From assembly GCA_002353835.1 (NCBI GenBank), contig DEKL01000035.1, positions 1,454-8,418 on the forward strand: a stretch of DNA of 6,965 nucleotides, given 5' to 3'. The stretch comes from Alphaproteobacteria bacterium UBA2723. Its GTDB lineage: Bacteria; Pseudomonadota; Alphaproteobacteria; RF32; CAG-239. Below, piece after piece: positions 1-3,729 of the stretch (the first letter of the stretch is position 1; the number at the start of each line of letters is the position of its first letter). Below the pieces are notes generated by a model that had not been told where the DNA came from, ran no database searches, and saw nothing but the letters and a program-made list of their open reading frames with translations. The translations under genes were made by a program, and so were the position numbers.

Positions 1-546
1 GCCCGCCACACCGTAAGCACGATTGCCGAGATAAATTTCGTTTAAGTAAAGTTCAAGCACATGTTCTTTAGAGAATGCATGGCTGATACGATAAGCTAAG
101 ACCGCCTCTTTGATTTTACGGGTAAGCGAACGTTCGGAAGAAAGGAGAAAGTTTTTGGCAACCTGTTGGGTAATGGTGGAAGCCCCGACCATACGTTTTT
201 TCTGCGCATAATTTTTAACATTGGTAAAGACGGCGCGAACAATACCGAAGAAGTCAATACCGGGGTGGCTGTAAAAATGTTTATCTTCTGCGGCAATAAA
301 AGCGTTTTTAACGAGTTCCGGGATTTTATCTTCAGGTACGAAAATACGTTTTTCCACGGCATATTCCATAAGCACCTGACCGTCACCGGCATAAAGTCTG
401 GTGGTCACCGGCGGTTCGTACGTTGCCAATTTTTTATAATCCGGAATATCAAAACCGGTCTGGCGTATCCACAAGAACACGCCGAGCATGGCAATCACAA
501 TAAACAACAGGCCTACGCTAACAAGATTTAAGAATAATTTATACAT
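1..546 (-). CDS. mrcA: Penicillin-binding protein 1A (class A, bifunctional), N-terminal 182 residues; cut by window edge
   Basis: Class A PBPs polymerise lipid II into glycan strands (GT51 domain) and cross-link them (transpeptidase domain) on the periplasmic face of the inner membrane. Only the membrane anchor and about two thirds of the GT51 domain are in the window. Residues 4-27 form one hydrophobic signal-anchor helix. GT51 motif 1 is EDKHFYSHPGID (residues 87-98) with the catalytic Glu87. Motif 2 is GASTITQQ (121-128), motif 3 RKIKE (143-147), motif 4 KEHVLELYLN (160-169), and motif 5 begins at YGVAG. The segment DYKKLATYEPPVTTR (36-50) is the usual PBP1A lead-in rather than that of MtgA or PBP1C. 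The start at 546 puts the anchor at the N-terminus. The ribosome site is weak, a GGGG run about 10 bases upstream. The transpeptidase domain lies beyond base 1, so intactness cannot be judged. Confidence 0.93.
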   Translation of the reverse strand, partial: MYKLFLNLVSVGLLFIVIAMLGVFLWIRQTGFDIPDYKKLATYEPPVTTRLYAGDGQVLMEYAVEKRIFVPEDKIPELVKNAFIAAEDKHFYSHPGIDFFGIVRAVFTNVKNYAQKKRMVGASTITQQVAKNFLLSSERSLTRKIKEAVLAYRISHAFSKEHVLELYLNEIYLGNRAYGVAG

Positions 547-586
547 TAAAAAAGCCCCAAAAAAGACGTCGTCTGAAACTTATACC

Positions 587-614
587 AATATATACGACAT
601 ACTGACTTTAGCAA
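587..614 (-). promoter_or_regulatory. Candidate sigma70 promoter for mrcA
   Basis: On the minus strand TTGCTA (614-609), a 16-base spacer, then TATATT (592-587, five of six matches to TATAAT). Transcription would begin near 580, giving a leader of about 35 bases. It lies after the terminator of the upstream gene, so mrcA appears to be transcribed on its own. Seen by consensus only. Confidence 0.45.
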
Positions 615-650
615 CAACAAATAAGCATTATCCCCCCCTTTTTTAAAGCA

Positions 651-687
651 CAAAAAAAGACCCCCGAACCTCACGGTCAGGGAGTCT
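651..687 (-). terminator. Intrinsic terminator of the 713-1324 gene
   Basis: On the minus strand, AGACTCCC pairs with GGGGGTCT (one T-G wobble). An inner ACC/GGT stem with small bulges closes a GTGA loop. A run of seven T follows at once (658-652). It starts 26 bases after the stop of the 713-1324 gene, so it should separate that gene from mrcA. Confidence 0.8.
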
Positions 688-712
688 GAAAAATACTAAA
701 ATGAAAGGAGGA

Positions 713-1324
713 TCAATGTTTTCTGAGCGGTTCCAAATGCGGTGATTGCTTTGGCATCTGCGCCGTGGCGGAAACGTCGTTATGCGGACGATTGACCATC
801 GGTGATGCCGGAGCAAAACGCGGAAGCGGCTGAGTATCCGGCTTTAAGCGAGCCCCTGCTCTGTCATTCTTATCAATATTATAACCGAGCAACAGCGACG
901 GCACAGCCACGGCAAGTACCTCATCAGGATCAGTTGTTTCAAAACTTCTTGCGACATCATCAACGCAATGCCAACCGCGATAGATTTCTTTATCACAAAC
1001 AGACTGAAACCAAAAAGGTGTGTCTTTCGGGATAATCGGTCGTCCGAGGTCTGAAAGAAGCTTATTGACAACCTCAATCTGCTTGACAAAATACCACAGC
1101 GGAAAGATGTTAAGCAAATGACAAGGCTGATTGTCAATTTTTACTTGGGACACAAATTTTTGTGCCTCAGCATAGCTTTTTTTCTCCAACGAGAAATTAA
1201 GAGAAACCCAGTGCACGGAGCCCTGAGGGCAAGACAAGAGAAAGGCATCCGGCGCCATTTCCCCACGAATAACATTAGCTGTCACACCATCCGGATAGTG
1301 CAACCTAAACGCTGATTTTTTCAT
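713..1324 (-). CDS. Hypothetical protein, 203 residues; possible distant DUF1566/Lcl_C-like fold
   Basis: I do not recognise this protein with confidence. It has no signal peptide or membrane helix and four cysteines (32, 68, 110, 120). Residues 1-150 look globular and rich in aromatics. The tail from about 155 is rich in Pro, charged and probably disordered. The order YAEAQKF (51-57), a hydrophobic stretch with helix-like QIEVVNKLLSDLG (82-94), then FWFQS (104-108) and GWHCVDD (117-123) loosely resembles DUF1566/Lcl_C domains, which carry an EA-containing helix, a helix ending in a glycine, YWSS and AWYV. This is a weak manual likeness. I chose the start at 1324 because the in-frame TTG extension to 1447 would add a basic, low-complexity leader overlapping the opposite promoter. 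No Shine-Dalgarno is visible before 1324, so it may be translated with almost no leader. It is divergent from the structured RNA and ends in a good terminator. Confidence 0.7.
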   Translation of the reverse strand: MKKSAFRLHYPDGVTANVIRGEMAPDAFLLSCPQGSVHWVSLNFSLEKKSYAEAQKFVSQVKIDNQPCHLLNIFPLWYFVKQIEVVNKLLSDLGRPIIPKDTPFWFQSVCDKEIYRGWHCVDDVARSFETTDPDEVLAVAVPSLLLGYNIDKNDRAGARLKPDTQPLPRFAPASPMVNRPHNDVSATAQMPKQSPHLEPLRKH

Positions 1325-1343
1325 GTTTTTTTGATTTAAAAAT

Positions 1344-1372
1344 TTAATACTTATAGGAATAGTAATACGCAA
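1344..1372 (-). promoter_or_regulatory. Weak candidate promoter for the 713-1324 gene
   Basis: Minus strand TTGCGT (1372-1367), 17 bases, TATTAA (1349-1344). If used, transcription starts near 1337, only about 13 bases before the ATG at 1324. This fits the missing Shine-Dalgarno and a near-leaderless message. Another -10-like TATAAG lies just upstream without a matching -35. Confidence 0.3.
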
Positions 1373-1430
1373 TTTCCGGCAACATAACACATCCAAAAAA
1401 TTTTTGCAAGTACGAATTGGAAAAAAACGC

Positions 1431-1458
1431 TTGCAATTATATAGCAAATCTTTAATAT
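1431..1458 (+). promoter_or_regulatory. Candidate sigma70 promoter for the structured RNA / HTH unit
   Basis: TTGCAA (1431-1436), a 16-base spacer, TAATAT (1453-1458). Transcription would begin near 1465, just before the first hairpin of the RNA. That the promoter and the first structured base coincide supports the call. Confidence 0.5.
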
Positions 1459-1464
1459 GACTGT

Positions 1465-1614
1465 TGCAGATAAGAGATTATCTGTGGAGTGTAACGGCTC
1501 CTTCACACATAAATCTCCTCAAATGGGGAGCCGACTGAATATATTGAATAAGTCGGACTGTATGTGTGCAGTCGTTAACTCCCCACCTTAAAGGAATTTA
1601 AGGTGGTTTTGTTT
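1465..1614 (+). ncRNA. Structured RNA of about 150 nt (candidate sRNA or cis-regulatory leader), family not recognised
   Basis: A promoter precedes it and a perfect terminator ends it. Visible helices in order are: a 5' hairpin CAGATAA/TTATCTG (1467-1473 with 1478-1484) closed by GAGA, a GNRA loop. P1 is GGAGT+TAACG (1486-1496, one bulged G at 1491) with CGTTAACTCC (1573-1582). P2 is CACACATA (1504-1511) with TATGTGTG (1561-1568). Inside P2 a three-way junction carries P3 CTCCTC/GGGGAG (1515-1520 with 1525-1530, loop AAAT) and P4 CCGACT/AGTCGG (1531-1536 with 1551-1556, 14-base A/T loop). The terminator begins one base after P1. I see no SRP, tmRNA, RNase P or familiar riboswitch core. A divergent 6S RNA is possible but the three-way junction argues against it. 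There is no ORF of note inside. It could act alone, with three CUCC anti-Shine-Dalgarno motifs, or as a leader controlling the HTH gene that starts 24 bases after it. Confidence 0.65.
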
Positions 1615-1634
1615 AAATAGCAAAACAGGAGTTA
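1576..1634 (+). promoter_or_regulatory. Possible switch: P1 strand complementary to the HTH gene's Shine-Dalgarno
   Basis: TAACTCC (1576-1582), the 3' strand of helix P1, is the exact complement of GGAGTTA (1628-1634), which contains the HTH gene's ribosome site. A readthrough message could either form P1 and leave the site free, or pair TAACTCC with the site and hide it. The complementarity is seen. Its use as a switch is inference, and seven base pairs including a common SD/anti-SD core could arise by chance. Confidence 0.35.
1583..1614 (+). terminator. Intrinsic terminator ending the structured RNA, upstream of the HTH gene
   Basis: CCACCTTAAA (1583-1592) pairs perfectly with TTTAAGGTGG (1597-1606) around GGAA, a GNRA tetraloop, followed by TTTTGTTT (1607-1614). 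It lies between the promoter and the HTH gene. That gene therefore needs readthrough, antitermination or an unseen promoter of its own. Confidence 0.9.
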
Positions 1635-1638
1635 GATA

Positions 1639-1869
1639 ATGTCTGAACACAAATATTTTTTTGATAAAGAATCTCTGCACGAGCTTGGCCTTAGTTTATG
1701 GAAAATCAGACAAGACCGTCGTTTGTATTTACATCAGTTGGAAAAACAGAGTAAAATCCCAGCTAAAATCATAGATGGCATAGAAACCGGAAGAAGTTTT
1801 CATTATGGTGCCGCCCGCAAATTGATACGATTTTATGGCAAAAAATTACGACTTTCATTAGATGAATAA
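1639..1869 (+). CDS. Small XRE/Cro-type helix-turn-helix protein, 76 residues
   Basis: Probably a DNA-binding regulator in the cytoplasm. The pattern LGLSLWKIRQDR (16-27), then L-x-x-LEKQSKIPAKIIDGIETGR (31-52), then a closing helix RKLIRFYGKKLRLSL (60-74), matches the five-helix XRE fold. It includes the G-x-x-L-x-x-x-R lead-in, the recognition helix and the IE-x-G turn (48-51). The short N-terminus has no other domain. The protein is basic, as expected for a DNA binder. The start at 1639 is set by CAGGAG (1626-1631), seven bases upstream. The gene follows the structured RNA and its terminator and ends in its own terminator at 1887, so it looks like a controlled single-gene unit. No partner toxin or phage gene lies nearby. 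Its target is unknown. Regulation of itself or of the divergent 713-1324 gene is only a guess. Confidence 0.8.
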   Translation: MSEHKYFFDKESLHELGLSLWKIRQDRRLYLHQLEKQSKIPAKIIDGIETGRSFHYGAARKLIRFYGKKLRLSLDE

Positions 1870-1886
1870 AAAAATCTTTAAAACCA

Positions 1887-1914
1887 AAAGACCACCTATT
1901 GCTAGGTGGTCTTT
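1887..1914 (+). terminator. Terminator hairpin after the HTH gene
   Basis: AAAGACCACCTA (1887-1898) pairs perfectly over 12 bp with TAGGTGGTCTTT (1903-1914) around TTGC, 18 bases after the HTH stop. The T run is short (TTT within the stem, then ACAT). Termination may therefore be partial, with later hairpins helping. The A-rich left side lets it also act on minus-strand transcripts. Confidence 0.7.
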
Positions 1915-1924
1915 ACATAGGGTA

Positions 1925-1943
1925 ATTTTCCTGTTTGGAAAAT
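1925..1943. other. Small A/T hairpin
   Basis: ATTTTCC (1925-1931) and GGAAAAT (1937-1943) form a 7-bp stem with a five-base loop. It sits between the two convergent terminators. I assign no function. It may only be part of the 3' processing region. Confidence 0.35.
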
Positions 1944-1999
1944 AAAAACGATAAAATTTTGCGAAGAAACTGCGGGAGCCCAAAATATATTTAAAACTG

Positions 2000-2027
2000 A
2001 AAATCGCCCTCGTAAGAGAGCGATTTT
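2000..2027. terminator. Bidirectional terminator between the HTH gene and rplA
   Basis: AAAATCGC (2000-2007) and GCGATTTT (2020-2027) flank an inner CTC-GTAA-GAG hairpin, giving an 8-bp plus 3-bp stem with one mismatch. A and T ends suit both strands. It lies between convergent genes and abuts repeat copy A at 2028. Confidence 0.6.
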
Positions 2028-2054
2028 GCAATGGGTGGGATAAAATACTGTGCT
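2028..2054. repeat. Intergenic repeat, copy A (GCAATGGG-N15-TGCT)
   Basis: GCAATGGG (2028-2035), 15 bases, TGCT (2051-2054). It shares the 17-base string GCAATGGGTGGGATAAA exactly with copy C at 3569. Its right part enters the long palindrome that reaches to the end of rplA. Orientation relative to a function is unknown. Confidence 0.75.
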
Positions 2055-2146
2055 ATCGCTGAATGTCCTGCCCTAAAGCGGAGCGTACATAGAGGTACGT
2101 GAGCATTTAGGGACAGGCTTCCATTCGGCGATTTGACAGTGTTTTA
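2041..2146. repeat. Long imperfect palindrome just downstream of rplA
   Basis: Nested pairings run inward: TAAAATACTGT (2041-2051) with ACAGTGTTTTA (2136-2146), CGCTGAATG (2057-2065) with CATTCGGCG (2122-2130), CCTGCCCTAAA (2067-2077) with TTTAGGGACAGG (2106-2117, one bulge), and CGTAC (2084-2088) with GTACG (2095-2099) around a short loop. It begins 7 bases after the rplA stop on the minus strand. A-rich and T-rich ends could let it act as a terminator or RNA-stabilising structure. The loop motif resembles that of the palindrome at 3632-3721. A 9-base direct repeat GCCCTAAAG occurs at 2070-2078 and again at 2151-2159 across the rplA stop. Confidence 0.8.
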
Positions 2147-2153
2147 GCACGCC

Positions 2154-2837
2154 CTAAAGAGAGGCTACGTCAACGCGTACACCAACACCCATTGTGGAGC
2201 TAAGGGAAATTTTCTTCATATAAGTTCCCTTCAAGGATTGCGGTTTAGCCTTCATAATTGTTTCAATGAAAGTCTTAGCGTTGTCATAGATTTTATCTTC
2301 ATCAAAAGATGCCTTAGCAATACCGGCATGAACAATACCGTTCTTTTCAACACGGAATTGAACTTCACCTGCTTTTGCCTTTTTAACAGCTTCAGCAACA
2401 TTAGCGGTAACGGTACCGAGTTTCGGGTTTGGCATCAAGCCTTTCGGACCCAAAACACGAGCAACACGACCGGCCAAGCCCATCATATCCGGGGTTGCGA
2501 TACAGCGGTCAAACTCAATTTTACCGGCAAGGATAGAATCAACCAAGTTTTCGGCACCAACGATATCAGCACCGGCAGCCTTAGCCTCATCAGCCTTTTC
2601 GCCCTGAGCCATAACGGCAACGCGGATAGTTTTACCATTACCGTGCGGTAAACCGCAAACACCGCGAACCATTTGGTCAGCATACTTCGGGTCAACACCC
2701 AAGTTAATAGCGACATCAATTGTTTCATCAAATTTAGCACCGGCATTAGCCTTAACCAATGCAACGGCTTCTTTTAAGGAGTAGCTTTTATTTTTATCTA
2801 CATTCTTATAAGCATTAACTAATCTTTTTCCGCTCAT
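2154..2837 (-). CDS. rplA: Large ribosomal subunit protein uL1 (L1)
   Basis: L1 forms the mobile stalk near the E site of the 50S subunit, binds 23S helices 76-78 and represses its own operon by binding the leader. The protein has 227 residues, close to the usual 230-234, and is intact. Recognisable segments are [24 protein letters not shown] with [24 protein letters not shown], the hinge region [35 protein letters not shown], and the C-terminal [25 protein letters not shown] and the ending VDVASL are typical of alphaproteobacterial L1. I chose ATG at 2837 over the in-frame TTG at 2858, because GGAG sits seven bases before 2837 while the TTG lies inside rplK. Four bases separate it from the rplK stop, so the two are cotranscribed. 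rplJ does not follow, unlike the common gene order. Confidence 0.97.
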   Translation of the reverse strand: MSGKRLVNAYKNVDKNKSYSLKEAVALVKANAGAKFDETIDVAINLGVDPKYADQMVRGVCGLPHGNGKTIRVAVMAQGEKADEAKAAGADIVGAENLVDSILAGKIEFDRCIATPDMMGLAGRVARVLGPKGLMPNPKLGTVTANVAEAVKKAKAGEVQFRVEKNGIVHAGIAKASFDEDKIYDNAKTFIETIMKAKPQSLKGTYMKKISLSSTMGVGVRVDVASL

Positions 2838-2841
2838 TGTC

Positions 2842-3279
2842 TTACTCCGTAACTTCAATACCCATAGAAACAGCTTGACCTTTAACCATATTCATAGCTG
2901 ATTCAACAGTTGCGCAATTTAAGTCAGGCAACTTAGTCTGAGCGATTTCTTTAACTTGAGCCATTGTAATTTTACCGGCAATTTCCTTACCCGGCGTTTT
3001 AGCGGCAGACTTAACACCTGCAGCCTTTTTGATGTAGAAGGCAACCGGAGGAAGTTTGGTAACAAAGGTAAAGCTCTTATCTTCAAAAGCGGTAATGATA
3101 ACCGGAACAGGGATACCCGGTTCCATAGATTGTGTAGCCGCATTAAAAGCTTTACAGAATTCCATAATATTCAAGCCTTTTTGACCCAAAGCAGGACCAA
3201 CCGGCGGAGACGGATTAGCCTTACCAGCCGGAATTTGAAGCTTGATTAAACCTAAAATTTTCTTTTTAGTTTTAGCCAT
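2842..3279 (-). CDS. rplK: Large ribosomal subunit protein uL11 (L11)
   Basis: L11 binds the GTPase-associated centre of 23S rRNA with L10, takes part in factor-dependent GTP hydrolysis and is needed for RelA activation. The 145 residues match the usual 141-145. The N-terminal domain shows [17 protein letters not shown] (18-34) and [13 protein letters not shown], with the conserved proline cluster. The C-terminal rRNA-binding domain shows [16 protein letters not shown] and [16 protein letters not shown]. The start at 3279 gives the canonical [10 protein letters not shown], with GAGG six bases upstream. It is the first gene of the rplK-rplA pair. No secE or nusG lies upstream; instead there is a long leader, a repeat-rich spacer and hisS. 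Confidence 0.97.
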   Translation of the reverse strand: MAKTKKKILGLIKLQIPAGKANPSPPVGPALGQKGLNIMEFCKAFNAATQSMEPGIPVPVIITAFEDKSFTFVTKLPPVAFYIKKAAGVKSAAKTPGKEIAGKITMAQVKEIAQTKLPDLNCATVESAMNMVKGQAVSMGIEVTE

Positions 3280-3322
3280 TTTTGAACCTCAATTTCTAAA
3301 ATTTATTGTTAAACCTGAAGTT

Positions 3323-3353
3323 CCGTGGTCAGAACATGGCTGTTCCCCCACGG
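3323..3353 (-). promoter_or_regulatory. Candidate L1-binding autoregulatory hairpin in the rplK leader
   Basis: On the minus strand CCGTGG (3353-3348) pairs with CCACGG (3328-3323), and GAACA (3345-3341) with TGTTC (3336-3332) around GCCA. The two helices are joined by an asymmetric internal loop, GG opposite TGA. L1 targets are known to be two short helices with an asymmetric loop in the L11-operon leader, so both position (44 bases before rplK) and shape fit. The assignment rests on shape and context, not on alignment. Confidence 0.55.
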
Positions 3354-3442
3354 GATTTATGTCACTTCACGCAAAGAAAAAGAACGCTTATTCAATAACA
3401 TAGAATTTAAATGCGATTCTTTACCTCACATAAAGCTTTGCT

Positions 3443-3470
3443 TTCATAACACAAAAAAATAAAAAGTAAA
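3443..3470 (-). promoter_or_regulatory. Candidate promoter for rplK-rplA
   Basis: Minus strand TTTACT (3470-3465), 16 bases, TATGAA (3448-3443) preceded by TGT, an extended -10 feature. Start near 3436 would give a leader of about 157 bases containing the candidate L1 site. The promoter lies directly after a perfect 14-base palindrome at 3475-3488. Confidence 0.4.
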
Positions 3471-3474
3471 GCAT

Positions 3475-3488
3475 TTTCTTTAAAGAAA
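3475..3488. promoter_or_regulatory. Perfect 14-base palindrome upstream of the rplK promoter
   Basis: TTTCTTTAAAGAAA is fully self-complementary and lies 5 bases upstream of the candidate rplK -35. It could be an operator or only A/T-rich symmetry. No matching second site was seen in the window. Confidence 0.3.
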
Positions 3489-3509
3489 CCGGCACCACAA
3501 ATCAAATAA

Positions 3510-3536
3510 GCAATGGGCTTGGCTGGTGCGCATGCT
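3510..3536. repeat. Intergenic repeat, copy B
   Basis: GCAATGGG (3510-3517), 15 bases, TGCT (3533-3536). The middle differs most from the other copies, but the 23-base head-to-TGCT distance is kept. Confidence 0.65.
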
Positions 3537-3568
3537 AAGAGTGACGCCGTGAGCGTATAAACAAATAA

Positions 3569-3595
3569 GCAATGGGTGGGATAAATTGCGGTGCT
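3569..3595. repeat. Intergenic repeat, copy C
   Basis: GCAATGGG (3569-3576), 15 bases, TGCT (3592-3595). Its first 17 bases equal copy A. Its right end is part of the short hairpin GGTGC/GCACC instead of a long palindrome. Confidence 0.75.
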
Positions 3596-3618
3596 ACCGG
3601 CACCTATAAAATCATATA

Positions 3619-3645
3619 GCAATGGGTTTAGAAAAGTGCCGTGCT
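3619..3645. repeat. Intergenic repeat, copy D
   Basis: GCAATGGG (3619-3626), 15 bases, TGCT (3642-3645). Like copy A it opens a long palindrome, here the one that ends beside the hisS stop codon. Confidence 0.7.
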
Positions 3646-3721
3646 TGAAGTCAATTTCCGACCGCGGTGTACAAACGTAAGGTACATAAGGGAGGAAATT
3701 GACGATAATGACGGTACTTTT
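3632..3721. repeat. Long imperfect palindrome just downstream of hisS
   Basis: AAAAGTGCCGT (3632-3642) pairs with ACGGTACTTTT (3711-3721), one wobble. GTCAATTTCC (3650-3659) pairs perfectly with GGAAATTGAC (3694-3703). TGTAC (3668-3672) pairs with GTACA (3682-3686). It begins 8 bases after the hisS stop on the minus strand and ends in TTTT there, so it may terminate hisS transcription. Arm sequences differ from those of the 2041-2146 palindrome, but the loop pattern GTACA...AGGTAC is shared. Confidence 0.8.
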
Positions 3722-3729
3722 ATAAGCCC

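Larger units (their letters stand above)
3488..3604. repeat. Mosaic of short direct repeats between hisS and rplK
   Basis: This spacer lacks a credible gene. CAAATAAGCAATGGG occurs at 3503-3517 and 3562-3576. ACCGGCACC occurs at 3488-3496 and 3596-3604. Small hairpins sit between them: ACGC/GCGT (3544-3547 with 3553-3556) and GGTGC/GCACC (3590-3594 with 3600-3604). The order hairpin, A/T-rich spacer, GCAATGGG recurs, suggesting tandem addition of one unit that then diverged. Confidence 0.65.

Noticed and set aside
166..531. 121-codon plus-strand frame opposite mrcA
   Set aside because: It is the shadow of the conserved GT51 domain on the other strand; similar shadows opposite rplA, rplK and hisS were dropped for the same reason.
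702..745. Strong plus-strand Shine-Dalgarno (AAGGAGG) followed by ATG at 716
   Set aside because: The frame closes after nine codons and overlaps the 3' end of the minus-strand 713-1324 gene; most likely chance.
1325..1447. N-terminal extension of the 713-1324 protein to a TTG at 1447
   Set aside because: It would add 41 residues with little protein character and overlap the plus-strand promoter of the structured RNA.
1486..1582. tRNA or tRNA-like gene because of the branched shape closed by P1
   Set aside because: No T-loop consensus, no seven-base anticodon loop, and stem lengths do not fit a cloverleaf.
2190..2197. CCCATTGT inside rplA as a further repeat copy
   Set aside because: It differs at the last base from CCCATTGC and encodes the conserved STMG residues of L1, so it is explained by coding sequence.
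2838..2858. TTG start for rplA inside rplK
   Set aside because: The ATG at 2837 has GGAG at proper spacing and gives the usual L1 N-terminus.
3407..3622. 71-codon minus-strand reading frame in the hisS-rplK spacer
   Set aside because: It is made of the GCAATGGG repeats and the rplK promoter region, gives cysteine-rich low-quality protein with repeated segments from the DNA repeats, and has no convincing ribosome site.
3503..3645. CRISPR array
   Set aside because: Three divergent units with unequal spacing, conserved blocks of only 8-15 bases, and no cas genes.
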